Origin: Clostridia bacterium
GTDB lineage: Bacteria > Bacillota > Clostridia > Christensenellales > Borkfalkiaceae
Length of the DNA: 64,000 nucleotides
Direction: 5' to 3'
Assembly: GCA_900767815.1 (NCBI GenBank)
Contig: CAAGAM010000248.1
Location: 1-64,000 of the forward strand
The translations under genes and the position numbers were made by a program. Of the stretch, positions 16,941 to 27,053 are shown piece after piece. Each line of letters opens with the position of its first letter. The stretch's first letter is position 1. The notes under the pieces are model-generated. The model saw only the letters and a list, made by a program, of their open reading frames with translations, was not told the DNA's origin and searched no databases.

Positions 16941-19900
16941 TTATTTTGCATAACTCAAATGGAAAAGGTTTTCGATATAATTCCATTTAATCTCGTTGAA
17001 TCCGCACGCCGCGATGAGTTCGTCTCCGTTGCCCGTCCCAACATCGGAAATAGCCGCGGAATTTATAATTTCGCCTGCGTTTTGCCCTGCAAAACCGCCG
17101 TATGCGATAGAATGTTTAAGAGAAAGAAGCTTTGCGGCATATTCGGGATAAAGGGCGCGGTATTCGCTCAGAGTATACTCCGAATATTCCGTACTTCCTT
17201 TCTTCTGCGCGTTATCGTCCAGATATACTATACACTCTAAAACCCGCGTCATGTCCTCGGAATTTTTATCGATACTGTAAATACAGAACATTTCTTCGCC
17301 GCCGTAAGGATTTTCGGTAACGTACAACCCCTCTTTGCCGAGCGTTAAGTTTTCGACGCTATACTCTAAGATATCGGCACAAGTGATACAATTTTCCGTT
17401 TTTCCGGTATTTTTGCCCGCGAAGCTGCCTATGACGATAGAATTTTCAAGATAGATATTATCGCCCTGAGAAAGGGAAATCCAGATAGCTCTTTCGGAGA
17501 AACTGTTGTAAATTTCGCCGTCGTTCACACCGACGAGATAGCCTACGTAACAATCAAGGCTTTTTGCAAGGCTCAAATTGAGCGCGCCGCTTCTGCCGCT
17601 TAAATTGACGTTTTTTATAATTCCGCGGTTTTCGCCGACCGCTCCGCCGACCATAACCAAGCTGTCCGATTCGACGCTCAGAGTTCCTCTCATTCCCGCC
17701 ATAAGTCCGTCTATAAGTCCGTTATTGACGCCTATCGCACCAGCAACGCCGAGTTTGCGGTTTGTAGAAACGGCAATGTCGGAACCAAAGAAACTTCCGC
17801 AGTCGATAATCCTTCCGCTTGCCGCAACCTCCCCGCAAAACGCGCCGAGAGAGGAAACCGAAACCTTGCCGTTTAAGGAGAACGAACAGGAAGCATAGAG
17901 ATTGTAAACGGTTCCGCTAAGCTTATGGAAAAGCCCGAAGCCGCTAACCGAAGTCGTTCTCGCGTTGAACCTTATCGTATGCCCGTCGCCGTTGAACGTA
18001 CCCGCAAAACCGCCCTGCGAGCCGTAACCTATAGCCGTCCACTCCTTATACTCGGAATAATCGCCGAGAATGTCGCCCGTTAAAACGTAATTATCGTTTA
18101 AAGCAAGGTTTATCGCCGAAAGTTCTTTGAAGTTCGAAACGGGTTTTGCGTAACAAGCGTATAAAGTTACGTCTTTTTCGACAGCCGTAACGGGATAACC
18201 GTTTTCGTCTTCATAATGGCTGAAAATCAGATTTTCGCTTTCCGAAACGGGAGTTGCGAGCGTTTTTGCAAGCGTTCCGAACTTAACGCCGTTTAACGTC
18301 TTCGTTTTTTCTCCGCCGAAAGAGCCGTCGCCCGAATTGAGCGTAACGGTGTAAATCGCGCTTTCGTCTTCCTCGTAAACGCCGTAATAGGTCGTTTTCG
18401 AAGAGTATTCGAGCTGCGCGAGTTCGGACGGAGTGACAAGGTCTTTTCCGTCCGTCGTCCAGCCGACAAACTTCAAGCCTTTACACGACGGAACTTCGTT
18501 AAAGCCTATCTTTTCCCCGCTGACGCCGTAATGTCTGATTTCAACGCTGCCGTCGCCGAAAATCATCAGACCTATGAGATTAGCGCGCGCCGTGCCGCCG
18601 AACGGGTATTCTTCGGAACGGAAAGTAAGTTCTACTTTTGCCGCTTTGTCATGAACGTACACGGCGCGGAAAACTATATCGTCCGTAAACGTAATTTCTT
18701 CGCCCGCGCGGACAATAATCTTATCCGTCGGTTTTACCCCGTTAATCGTCTCGCTTTCGAAACGGTCGAACACGTAATAATTTTCGCTGTAATAATCGAC
18801 GAAAGGCACGGTGACGGTCGAGCCGTAAGGCTCGTAATAATTTATAACGTGCTTAAATCCGCTCATAAAGCCTTTGCAGTAAACGCCGTCTATTATCGTT
18901 CCGTCCTCTTCGTAGCAATATCCGTCGGACAAGAAGGCTATATTCACTATTCTGTCCTCGGCGGGTTTGAACATTATTTCCACTTCCGCGTTTTCGTCGA
19001 ACGGAATTTCCGCCATATACCCGTCGTTATAAAACTCGCTTACGTATTCCTTTCCGCCCCACGTCCATTTAAGGTAATCGGGGGTGAAAGATTTCGAAAT
19101 GCTGTCAACCGCGAACAAGTTGGCGGTTAAGTAATATTTCGAGCCGTAAAGCCCCGAAACTTCCATTTTAAGCTTGGTTTTATCCCCGCCGAAATAAACG
19201 TTTCCGCTTCCGTCCGACGGATCGACCGCAACGCGACCTTTAAACGTAAGAGTTATCGTCGCGGGGTTTAAAAGATAATAAGCATAGAGAGTTACGTCGT
19301 CTTTTCCGACGACAATCGACGTTTCCGCTCTGTTTTCTTCCGAATAGAGAACGGTGGTCCAGAACGCGAATCTGAATTCCCCGCGCCCGTCCGAATAATC
19401 TTCGGGCTTAATCTTCGTAAGGTCGATAACTTCGCCGAATTCCGCGTTTATCGTCATAACCGACTTCCCGTCCGCAAATTTCCCGTCTGCCGCGTCGAAA
19501 GTTATTTTACGAACCTGATTTTTCTCGCTGTAACGCGCTTTGAACGTAAGTTCGGTTTTTATCGCCCCGCCGATATCCTTTTCACTGCCGACGACGTATT
19601 TTTCCGCGTCGACGCCCCAATCGATAAAGGCGAAATCGGATTTTCCGCTCTCGTCGCCGCGCGTCGGATCGGCGATTTTTTCGCTTGCGATGATTTCTTT
19701 AAGCGTTTTGCCGAAATAATCGCCCGATATTATCTTATAGCAATATTCGTAGCCGTAATCGCTGTAATTTATAAAATACAGCGTCGCTTTCGCGCTTCTC
19801 TCTTCGAAAACGGGCGTGTATACCGCCGAGGAAACGAAAGCCGTTCTTATTCCGTACGGCATAACTTCGCCGTATCGGTTCTTCCAGCCCGCAAACGAAT

Positions 19901-22900
19901 AATATTTCTTTGCGGACATATCGAAATAATCGTTAAGCTTCGGGAAGGAATAAAACGCCTCGTCATCCGTTGAACCGTACGTCCAGCTCTTTCCCGTTAT
20001 CACCGCCGCTCTGTCTCCGTTTGCGCGGGTTTCGTAGTCCGTACCGTAAGCGAAAGACTGCAAAGGATCGGTTATGACAAACTCCGCCGTGAGAGATTTG
20101 TAGGCGTAAGTTGCGGTGACGTTTATCGTTAAGTCTCCGCTCGGCATTTCGGCGGGTATACCCGTGGCGTTCCACTCGGTTTTATAACTTCCGAAAGCTT
20201 CGTCTATCTTATCTCTCGGGTAGCCAGTAAGTCTGCCGACGATAGTTTTGTCGTCGTAATTGATTTTTATGAGTTCGAGGTTGATTTTTTCGCCCTCTTT
20301 AACGCCGTAATCCCCTATACTCTTGCCGTTCGCGACTATATTTATATAATATACGGGCAGTTCGGCATAACCTTTGCGCTCGAAAAGGACGTAATAAATT
20401 CTGTTTTTATCGACGTTCGGCATGTCGTCGACGCCGTAATATCTGCAATTCGCTTCGTCCGCGGGATTTATGTCGCGATAGCCCGTTATGACGTAGGTTT
20501 TGCCGTTTTCGGTAAACTCCGAGCCTATCGCGAAGCTTTCGGGCGGGAGAGGACGGATAACGCCCGACTCGTAATCGAATGATTTATATTCTGCTTTTAT
20601 CCGCTTTATTGTTTCCGTCTGCAAAACGTAAGTTTCGGTGAACACGCCTTCGTCGGAATAATTCGCATAGAATTCGATTCCGCCGTAAATGCCCTTCAAG
20701 CCGTTTTTGTAAAGATCCGACGTTACGTCCACGTGAACCACGGGATAAGTTCCGCTTTGAACGCCGATATTTTTAAATTCCGGCTTCTCGCCGTTCACGG
20801 TGAAATAATCGTTATAGAAATTCAACCCGCATCCGCTCGAATAACCGTCGTATTTCTTGCCGTTTATCGCGGGGATAGGAATTTTATCCGTCAGAAGTAT
20901 CAGATATCCGGTATCTTCAGCAAAAACGGCTTTGGTTTCAAGCGCGAAACTGTAATTCAGAATGGTATCCGCGTTTGCGTATTCGGGTGTGTAGAATTTC
21001 GCCGTGAACGTTTTCACTTTCCATTTGAGACGATAAAACGTCGTAGAGAAATCGCCGTAAGTCACCTTCCCGAACGTTCCGTCCCAATTCTCGTCAACCT
21101 TATTTCCGAGATGAGGATAATATTTCTCCCACAAATCGGACATGTCGATATAATACCCCGCGCGGACGGGAAGATCGGCTTCCGTAATTTCGGGCGGAAC
21201 GACGAATTCGCCTTCGGTGAACGTATATCTGTAAAGCTCGTCGTTCACCGTTCCCGCGCCCGTTTTATACATATTCATGAACGCGCTGTCTTTAACGGCA
21301 AGGTCTCTGCCCGCGGGATTAAAATATTCCATATATAATATTCTTTCGATTCCGCTTGCGTAAACGCCGTTTTTCTCGACGAGCCTGACTTTCACCGCGA
21401 ATTTAAGCGATTTCAGCTGATAATCCCTGCTAACCGCAACGGATACGCCCGAAGTTATACGCACGTGCTTTTGATAATCTTCCGTCTGATAATCGGGCGC
21501 GTCGTAAAACTCCGCTTCATAATCGAACGTCGCGCCGTAACGGTTATACGTCGCGTTATCCGTGACGACTTCGCCCGTAACTATGTCGAGATAATCCATA
21601 CGGATAGCGCTCATGCGAATCGTCGCGTATCTCTTGGTTATAACGTAAGGATCGTCGGGCGAATTTATGCGCTCGGTAAACTTGCGCGGAATAAGCCTTT
21701 CGCCCACGCCGTAAAGCTTTATTTTAAAATCGAAAAGGTCGGTGTTGATATCGTAAACCAAAAACTTCGCGCCGAGTTTCGCATTGACGAAAAGCCCCGC
21801 TTCCAGATACAATCCGCCGTAAAGAGAGGTTGTCGAAACCTTGTTCACCGCGTCGTAAGCGTAACGGAAATTGACAAGTCCGCTAAGCTCGACGTACGGT
21901 CCGAAACGGAAGGAGACGTAAACCGCCGCAACGCTGTTCAGTTTGAGAACGGAAAGGGAAAGCTTTGCTTCAAGCCCCACTCTGAAACCGACCTGCCCCT
22001 TTAAGGTAATGTCGATTTCGAGTTCGTTTTCGGTCGTCGCGCGGGTAAATCTGAACCCGTCGTACATCTTCGGCTTTCCGCCGCCCTCGGCGGCTTCGCC
22101 GTTTGTAAGCGTTGCCGATTCGACGTAATGATGAGAAAATTCGATATAAAGTCCCGCGCGCGCACCCAAAGAACCTACGACGTTGAAATCGAGCTGCAGG
22201 GAGACTATCGGAACGAAAATAGGAATTTGCCCGAGCGGAATGTTGAAAATATCGACGTATTCAAGTTCGGAATCCTCCTCATCCCAAAGCGGACTTCCCG
22301 AAATCGCCTCGGCAAACTTGTTTTGTCCGTCCTTGTTCGCGTCTATTATATCCTGTATTTCCTCGGAAATATCGATTCTGCCGTGAATGTCGTCGGTTGC
22401 GTCCGCAAACTCGACCGAAGCCTGAATGCCTATGGAAAAATCGTTTGAAAGATCGACCCTTATATCCGTATAGAACCACAATAACGGGTTGAGGGTTACT
22501 TTGCGGGATTTGCAGAGCGTGTAGTTATATTCCACCGACGTGGAATTACTTATCTTAACCGAAACGGCGAGTTTGAAGTTCTTTATCTGCATTTCGCCGC
22601 CGATTTCTATCCCAAACGCAAGACTTGTTCCTTTTATGTCGATTTTAACTTTCGGACGGCTGAACGAGAACATCGAAACTTGTTCGATAAACTCCGCTCT
22701 TTCCTTTTTCGTAGGCATCTTGTCTGCATATTCCGTCACGGCGGAAGAGGTTGCGAGAGCGTTCGCAACGGCTGTTTTAAGCCTTACGATACCCTCGTTT
22801 TCCTCGACGTTTTTCAAAATCTCCTCCTCGGAAAGTTTGATAACGCCTTCGAGTTCGGCTTTTGCCGACCCGTATACGTCGAGTTCGGAATACACGTCGT

Positions 22901-24092
22901 CCGCATTCGGCGTAACCACGTCAAGAACGAGAAATTCATCCGTAAAAATTTCGTTTCCGACGACGTACTGCATCGTTTCTCTTTTCGCCGCGATAACCTT
23001 GCAGATATAATCGTTGTCCGCCGCTTCTTCTCCCTCGCCCACGGTTAAAATATCGCCCTCGGCAATAATTTCGTCTGTTTTAACGACCATGCGGTTTACC
23101 TGTTTTTCAAGTCCGCCGTCGATATATGTATAAACCTCTTCTTCAAGCCCCGCAAGTTTGTTTCCGCGTATGTGCTTTGCGGGATTTTTTATTATTATTT
23201 CGCGTTCTTCCTTGAAAACGGTTACCGTAACCTCGTCCGCCTCCTCGACGTCGTTTCCGTCAACGCCGAGAATTTTAACGGAGGTCGACAAAGCTTTTAT
23301 AAAATAAACTTCGCCATCGGTAAGTCCGTTTACGGATTCTATTACGAATTCGTTTTTCTTCTCCGCTCCGTTTTCCGTTTGCGGCTTGCAGATAAATTCC
23401 ACATCGTCTTCGCCGCCCGTCTTGAACGAAAGATAATCCCCCGCGTTTTCGTCGTGAAGAATTATTCCGTCCGTTCTGACGATAATTTCGGGCGAAGTCG
23501 AGATGTTTTTAACGCTTTTTACCTTCTTTATCGTTCCCGCGGCTTCGCCCGAAAAACCCGCATAAAGAGTTAAGGGGTTATGCGCCCGATCGTCCTCGGA
23601 AACTTTTTTTTGACACGTCCGATCATAATGCCAGCCCGTGAAGACAAACCCCGCCTTGTAAGAAGGGGACAACGCGCCGATTTTTTCGCCTTCGCCGACG
23701 ACTGTGTCGTCAACGGCAGTTCCGCCCGACGGGTCGAACGTTATGGTAACGCCCCACCGCGCATAAACGGAAGTGTTTTCGTTCAGCGTGATTTTCGTCG
23801 TTTTTGCGCCCGAAAAATCAGAGTTTAAATACCACCCGAGAAAAACTCTGTCGTTTTTTTCGGCTGTCGGAAGAGTTATCTCGTCGCCGACTTCGGCAGT
23901 TATTTCGGAGATATCCTTTCCGCCGTTCGTGACAAACGTTAAAGTAACCTTGCCGCCGCCGTCCGACGTACTTTCCGACGTGCTGTTGTTCTTTTTCCCG
24001 CATGCGACGAGCGACGTCGCGCTTACAAGCGTTATGAGGAGTAGAACCAGCGAGACGAGAATAATATTTCTCGATTTGAATTTATTCTTCAT
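16941..24092 (-). CDS. Giant surface lipoprotein with InlB-type and GLUG-type repeats
   Basis: This 2383-residue protein begins with a lipoprotein signal (ILVSLVLLLITLVSATSLVAC, lipobox cysteine near residue 31) and a Ser/Thr/Gly linker. Residues about 47-190 contain two Listeria-Bacteroides (InlB B-repeat) units of the type VTFVTNGGKDISEITAEVG with FLGWYLNSDFSG. More units of the GW-containing kind recur between about 1250 and 2000. The middle (about 400-800) is rich in beta strands and unassigned. The C-terminus (about 2020-2380) holds GLUG-like units such as FAGTFNGDGHTIRFN, VGGAVGENRGIIKNV and GGFAGQNAGEIINSA, probably a beta-helix. There is no LPXTG sorting signal, so it should be held by its N-terminal lipid and project outward, plausibly for adhesion. 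AAGGAGC precedes the ATG. Confidence 0.88.
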   Translation of the reverse strand: MKNKFKSRNIILVSLVLLLITLVSATSLVACGKKNNSTSESTSDGGGKVTLTFVTNGGKDISEITAEVGDEITLPTAEKNDRVFLGWYLNSDFSGAKTTKITLNENTSVYARWGVTITFDPSGGTAVDDTVVGEGEKIGALSPSYKAGFVFTGWHYDRTCQKKVSEDDRAHNPLTLYAGFSGEAAGTIKKVKSVKNISTSPEIIVRTDGIILHDENAGDYLSFKTGGEDDVEFICKPQTENGAEKKNEFVIESVNGLTDGEVYFIKALSTSVKILGVDGNDVEEADEVTVTVFKEEREIIIKNPAKHIRGNKLAGLEEEVYTYIDGGLEKQVNRMVVKTDEIIAEGDILTVGEGEEAADNDYICKVIAAKRETMQYVVGNEIFTDEFLVLDVVTPNADDVYSELDVYGSAKAELEGVIKLSEEEILKNVEENEGIVRLKTAVANALATSSAVTEYADKMPTKKERAEFIEQVSMFSFSRPKVKIDIKGTSLAFGIEIGGEMQIKNFKLAVSVKISNSTSVEYNYTLCKSRKVTLNPLLWFYTDIRVDLSNDFSIGIQASVEFADATDDIHGRIDISEEIQDIIDANKDGQNKFAEAISGSPLWDEEDSELEYVDIFNIPLGQIPIFVPIVSLQLDFNVVGSLGARAGLYIEFSHHYVESATLTNGEAAEGGGKPKMYDGFRFTRATTENELEIDITLKGQVGFRVGLEAKLSLSVLKLNSVAAVYVSFRFGPYVELSGLVNFRYAYDAVNKVSTTSLYGGLYLEAGLFVNAKLGAKFLVYDINTDLFDFKIKLYGVGERLIPRKFTERINSPDDPYVITKRYATIRMSAIRMDYLDIVTGEVVTDNATYNRYGATFDYEAEFYDAPDYQTEDYQKHVRITSGVSVAVSRDYQLKSLKFAVKVRLVEKNGVYASGIERILYMEYFNPAGRDLAVKDSAFMNMYKTGAGTVNDELYRYTFTEGEFVVPPEITEADLPVRAGYYIDMSDLWEKYYPHLGNKVDENWDGTFGKVTYGDFSTTFYRLKWKVKTFTAKFYTPEYANADTILNYSFALETKAVFAEDTGYLILLTDKIPIPAINGKKYDGYSSGCGLNFYNDYFTVNGEKPEFKNIGVQSGTYPVVHVDVTSDLYKNGLKGIYGGIEFYANYSDEGVFTETYVLQTETIKRIKAEYKSFDYESGVIRPLPPESFAIGSEFTENGKTYVITGYRDINPADEANCRYYGVDDMPNVDKNRIYYVLFERKGYAELPVYYINIVANGKSIGDYGVKEGEKINLELIKINYDDKTIVGRLTGYPRDKIDEAFGSYKTEWNATGIPAEMPSGDLTINVTATYAYKSLTAEFVITDPLQSFAYGTDYETRANGDRAAVITGKSWTYGSTDDEAFYSFPKLNDYFDMSAKKYYSFAGWKNRYGEVMPYGIRTAFVSSAVYTPVFEERSAKATLYFINYSDYGYEYCYKIISGDYFGKTLKEIIASEKIADPTRGDESGKSDFAFIDWGVDAEKYVVGSEKDIGGAIKTELTFKARYSEKNQVRKITFDAADGKFADGKSVMTINAEFGEVIDLTKIKPEDYSDGRGEFRFAFWTTVLYSEENRAETSIVVGKDDVTLYAYYLLNPATITLTFKGRVAVDPSDGSGNVYFGGDKTKLKMEVSGLYGSKYYLTANLFAVDSISKSFTPDYLKWTWGGKEYVSEFYNDGYMAEIPFDENAEVEIMFKPAEDRIVNIAFLSDGYCYEEDGTIIDGVYCKGFMSGFKHVINYYEPYGSTVTVPFVDYYSENYYVFDRFESETINGVKPTDKIIVRAGEEITFTDDIVFRAVYVHDKAAKVELTFRSEEYPFGGTARANLIGLMIFGDGSVEIRHYGVSGEKIGFNEVPSCKGLKFVGWTTDGKDLVTPSELAQLEYSSKTTYYGVYEEDESAIYTVTLNSGDGSFGGEKTKTLNGVKFGTLAKTLATPVSESENLIFSHYEDENGYPVTAVEKDVTLYACYAKPVSNFKELSAINLALNDNYVLTGDILGDYSEYKEWTAIGYGSQGGFAGTFNGDGHTIRFNARTTSVSGFGLFHKLSGTVYNLYASCSFSLNGKVSVSSLGAFCGEVAASGRIIDCGSFFGSDIAVSTNRKLGVAGAIGVNNGLIDGLMAGMRGTLSVESDSLVMVGGAVGENRGIIKNVNLSGRSGALNLSLAKSLDCYVGYLVGVNDGEIYNSFSERAIWISLSQGDNIYLENSIVIGSFAGKNTGKTENCITCADILEYSVENLTLGKEGLYVTENPYGGEEMFCIYSIDKNSEDMTRVLECIVYLDDNAQKKGSTEYSEYTLSEYRALYPEYAAKLLSLKHSIAYGGFAGQNAGEIINSAAISDVGTGNGDELIAACGFNEIKWNYIENLFHLSYAK
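17711..17727 (+). repeat. Dispersed motif site 6, weaker match
   Basis: CTATAAGTCCGTTATTG lies in the GLUG region of the giant lipoprotein gene, antisense, where the coding strand reads NNGLIDG. The left half is intact and the right half has mismatches. Confidence 0.4.
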
Positions 24093-24204
24093 TGTTTGCT
24101 CCTTTCGGGCGCGGCATTATTTAAAAGTCTGCCTTGTTTTAAGGTTCGCTTGATTAAAAAATCCGCCTTCCGCTTTTTGTTTGCTTTTTATATATGTTAA
24201 TTTA

Positions 24205-24227
24205 ATTATATTTGTTAAAGCAAATAT
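24205..24227 (-). promoter_or_regulatory. Possible -10 and operator of the giant lipoprotein gene
   Basis: The minus strand has TATAAT at 24205-24210, overlapping an inverted repeat ATATTTG-N6-CAAATAT (24208-24227). No convincing -35 is placed, so the promoter call is tentative. The palindrome could be a regulator site. Nothing else is seen in this 293-base gap except the next gene's terminator. Confidence 0.4.
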
Positions 24228-24319
24228 ACTTGTTTACATATTAGCATACAACTCAAAATAATGCAAGTCTATTTTGTTTTTTCATGTGAAATTATTTTCA
24301 TCTCTTATAAACGACATAT

Positions 24320-24358
24320 AAAAAAGCGTTTTATCCCGTCCGAAAACGAATAAAACGC
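24320..24358 (-). terminator. Terminator of the rhamnosidase operon
   Basis: GCGTTTTAT (24326-24334) and ATAAAACGC (24350-24358) form the stem, followed on the minus strand by six T residues. It lies 27 bases after the rhamnosidase stop codon. Confidence 0.8.
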
Positions 24359-24385
24359 CTTTATTTATGTATTAAATTGCTATTT

Positions 24386-26302
24386 TCAGTCCTGCTCCGC
24401 CGCGGGCTTTTTGCCGAATATGCGGCAAAGATAGTAAACGGGGATTGCCGACCAGCCGTGGCACAGGCTTCCCGCGCCGCCGAAATCCTCCCAGCCGAGT
24501 TCGGTTTCCCAGAACGTCGTTGCGCCCGCTTCGAGCATTTTGCCGTAAATTTTGCGGATATCGTCTAAAATGTATCCGTTATACTTATCGCCGAATTTCA
24601 TAAGCGCGTCGTACTTAAAGGCGTTCATCGAGAGCGTTATAGGAATCATTCCTTCGCCGCTTGCGATTTTCTCCGCAAGTTTTTCATCTCCGAGCCCCGC
24701 TAAAAACGCGAGCGAATTTCCTAAAACGGAGGTTTTTTCGGTAAGCGAGGTAAGCCTGAACACTCCTCTCTTTTCATCGTAGAAAACCTCTTTTATCGCC
24801 TTTTTCATCGGCTCGACGTCGATATTTTTTCCACGCATTTCGTTGTACATCGTTGAAACGTACACGAGCATGCAGTTTAAATTGAGGTCGTAAGAAAGGG
24901 GTGTGTGCGATTCTTCCGTAAGGCTTAACTGATTGTCGTTCGCAGAATTCTCCGCCCACTCGTAAAAGTTCCAATAAGGCACGGGAAGTTGGGCTATAAG
25001 CCGATTATCGGCTATTTTCGATAAAAACGTCGACATGATTTCATCGAGCGTTCCGCCAACTTCGTCGAGTATGCTTTCGTCTTTCGAATACTTTATATAT
25101 TCGTAAACCTGCATGATATAAACGAGCGAGAAAAACGGAATGGGATAATCGTTCCCCGCAGGGAAACAAAGGCTCAGCAATCCGTCCGGGCGCAAGCCCT
25201 TGCTTATAAGAACGAGGTTTTCGCGCGGATAAACAAAAGAGCTCGTCATGTAATATCCGCAAAGCATCTGATTTCTGCTGTCCATGGTGTACATCGCCTG
25301 CTCGCGCCACGGACAATCCTCATAGTGTTCGTGCATGCAACATTTAATCGTATACTCCGAAACGTCGTAAATCTTCTGCAAAAGCTCGTCGTCGAATTTT
25401 CGGCTGACCGTTTTCATCGGATAATCGGTTCGCCTTATACCTATGTATCTTATCGAAATTTCGTCTTCCGACTCGACAAACAAGTATTTGCATGCAATGC
25501 GGCGGAACATGTTTATATAATCGTTCACGCCGACTTTCGCGATATATTCGAAGCTGAAATCCCTGCCGCCGATAAATCTCGGAATGCTACCGTCGGGCAT
25601 GAGATGCTCGCCGTAAGATACGGTGATTTTCTGCTCGGTTTTGCTGTACAACTGAACTACGGGGAAACCGACCGTTTCCTTTGAAAATTCGATAAGATAT
25701 CCCCCATCGGTTTTTATAACCTTACACTTTTCCTTTGCGCGGACGAGTTTGCACTTATCGCGTTTGCGCTTAACCGCACTGCCCTCGCCCGTTTCGGTGC
25801 TTTTTGTAAATTCGTTTTCCTCTTTCGTCGCGTCGTATAAAAAGCTTAAACCCATCTGCGACGAAATGGTTTTGAGATATCCGTTTTTATAACGATTGTT
25901 TATTCTCGAAAGAATGTTTTCGTCGCTTTTCAAAACGGTTGTAAATCTTTGTTTTATATCGAAAAGCAGATACGCGTCCGCCGCGATGTACGTCTGACTG
26001 TCAACCCCGTAATGCCAAACGGCTACCTCGAAAGTATTTTCGGAATATACGTTGCATAATTTCGAGATGTCTATCTCGTCGTAATTTCTGTATCGGGGAT
26101 AGTCGGCGCACGCCGCAAAACCCGCGACCATGCCGTTTATTTTCACGACGTAATTGCTGTCGCAGGAAATGCGCAGAATAACTTTGCCGTAGTTTATAAC
26201 TTTGAACGTTCCTTTAAAATCGACGTAAACGTCCTTTGCCGTTGCGTCGCCGTGCCATATCTTTATTCCCTGTAAAATTTCGGTATCTTCTGTTTTCGTC
26301 AT
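24386..26302 (-). CDS. GH78-like alpha-L-rhamnosidase family protein
   Basis: This 638-residue protein resembles family 78 glycoside hydrolases, which remove terminal alpha-L-rhamnose from glycans. An N-terminal beta-sandwich (about 1-270) is followed by an (alpha/alpha)6 barrel from about residue 300. The barrel has the signature HEHYEDCPWREQAMYTMDSR (general acid region) and the C-terminal ATTFWETELGWEDF with SLCHGWSAIPVYYL. There is no signal peptide, so it should act inside the cell on imported oligosaccharides, or it may have a different sugar specificity. It is the last gene of a three-gene unit with an SGNH hydrolase. Its ribosome binding site lies within a 20-base tandem duplication. 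Confidence 0.85.
   Translation of the reverse strand: MTKTEDTEILQGIKIWHGDATAKDVYVDFKGTFKVINYGKVILRISCDSNYVVKINGMVAGFAACADYPRYRNYDEIDISKLCNVYSENTFEVAVWHYGVDSQTYIAADAYLLFDIKQRFTTVLKSDENILSRINNRYKNGYLKTISSQMGLSFLYDATKEENEFTKSTETGEGSAVKRKRDKCKLVRAKEKCKVIKTDGGYLIEFSKETVGFPVVQLYSKTEQKITVSYGEHLMPDGSIPRFIGGRDFSFEYIAKVGVNDYINMFRRIACKYLFVESEDEISIRYIGIRRTDYPMKTVSRKFDDELLQKIYDVSEYTIKCCMHEHYEDCPWREQAMYTMDSRNQMLCGYYMTSSFVYPRENLVLISKGLRPDGLLSLCFPAGNDYPIPFFSLVYIMQVYEYIKYSKDESILDEVGGTLDEIMSTFLSKIADNRLIAQLPVPYWNFYEWAENSANDNQLSLTEESHTPLSYDLNLNCMLVYVSTMYNEMRGKNIDVEPMKKAIKEVFYDEKRGVFRLTSLTEKTSVLGNSLAFLAGLGDEKLAEKIASGEGMIPITLSMNAFKYDALMKFGDKYNGYILDDIRKIYGKMLEAGATTFWETELGWEDFGGAGSLCHGWSAIPVYYLCRIFGKKPAAEQD
24994..25012 (+). 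repeat. Dispersed motif site 7
   Basis: CTATAAGCCGATTATCGGC matches 18 of 19 consensus bases. It lies in the rhamnosidase gene, antisense, where the coding strand reads DNRLIAQ. Here the core is a longer inverted repeat, AGCCGAT-T-ATCGGCT. Confidence 0.6.
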
Positions 26303-26304
26303 AT

Positions 26305-26344
26305 TACGTTAAATCCTTCTTAAATACGTTAAATCCTTCTTAAA
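26305..26344. repeat. Perfect 20-base tandem duplication at the SGNH/rhamnosidase junction
   Basis: Two identical 20-base units lie head to tail at 26305-26324 and 26325-26344. The unit contains the SGNH stop codon and, on the minus strand, AGAAGGAT, the likely ribosome binding site of the downstream rhamnosidase gene, so both are present twice. Confidence 0.95.
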
Positions 26345-27048
26345 ATAGTTTCGGCAAGCCTGAAGTGTCCTTTTGCGGCGGGATGAAGCCTGTCCGTTTT
26401 GTCGTCGTGAAAATACAATTTTGCGTTCGCGTCCGAAAGAGGGAACAAGCCCGACTCGCGATAAGCGTCGATAAGTTCAATCGACCATATATCCGCCGCC
26501 CGCCTTTCCGCTTCGATATATTTTTCGAAATATTCGCCTATTACGTTTGCATAAAGTTCGCTTTGCTGAACGTTATCAAGCCCGAAATAAGCATACGCCC
26601 TATGAAGCGGCGTAATCATGACAATACGCTTATCGGCGTATTTATCCTTTACGAAAGCGAAAAATTTATTCAGTCTGCCGCAAAAAGTTTCGTCGGTAAA
26701 AATGAAATCGCGTTTTTTCTTTGTAAGGTATCCGTTCGGCTCGCCGTTTTCGTCGGTAGACGAAACAACCCGTTCGGCTTTCTCGGTGAAAAATTCCCCT
26801 ACGGGAACGCCGCAGTTGAAATCGTTTGTTCCGATAAGCACGCAGAGAATGTCGAAATTATCCCCGACTTCTCTTTCCATGCGTTGAAGCTCGGTAAAAA
26901 GATGAGCCGTCGATGCGCCGTCAATCCCGAAGCCGTGAACTTCCGCGCCCGTTTTTTCGGCAATGTATTCGAAATATCTCTTGGTCGTCCCGGCGCCGAA
27001 CGTTATCGAATCGCCGAGAAAACATATCCTGTCGTTTTCGGTTATCAT
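26329..27048 (-). CDS. SGNH/GDSL-family hydrolase
   Basis: This 239-residue protein is an SGNH hydrolase, an esterase fold that often removes acetyl groups from carbohydrates. Block I is ICFLGDSITFGAG with the catalytic serine, block II has the glycine in FGIDGAS, block III is VLIGTNDF with the oxyanion Asn, and block V is RLHPAAKGH with the catalytic Asp/His pair. No signal peptide is visible, so it acts in the cytoplasm. It lies between a metallophosphoesterase and a rhamnosidase, which suits deacetylation of imported oligosaccharides; the substrate is inferred. GGAAG precedes the ATG. Its last codons lie in the tandem duplication. Confidence 0.93.
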   Translation of the reverse strand: MITENDRICFLGDSITFGAGTTKRYFEYIAEKTGAEVHGFGIDGASTAHLFTELQRMEREVGDNFDILCVLIGTNDFNCGVPVGEFFTEKAERVVSSTDENGEPNGYLTKKKRDFIFTDETFCGRLNKFFAFVKDKYADKRIVMITPLHRAYAYFGLDNVQQSELYANVIGEYFEKYIEAERRAADIWSIELIDAYRESGLFPLSDANAKLYFHDDKTDRLHPAAKGHFRLAETILRRI

Positions 27049-27053
27049 TTATT

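Noticed and set aside
18531..19130. A 199-codon plus-strand frame opposite the giant lipoprotein
   Set aside because: It has no ribosome binding site or family match and lies antisense to a continuous 2383-codon frame with clear domains.
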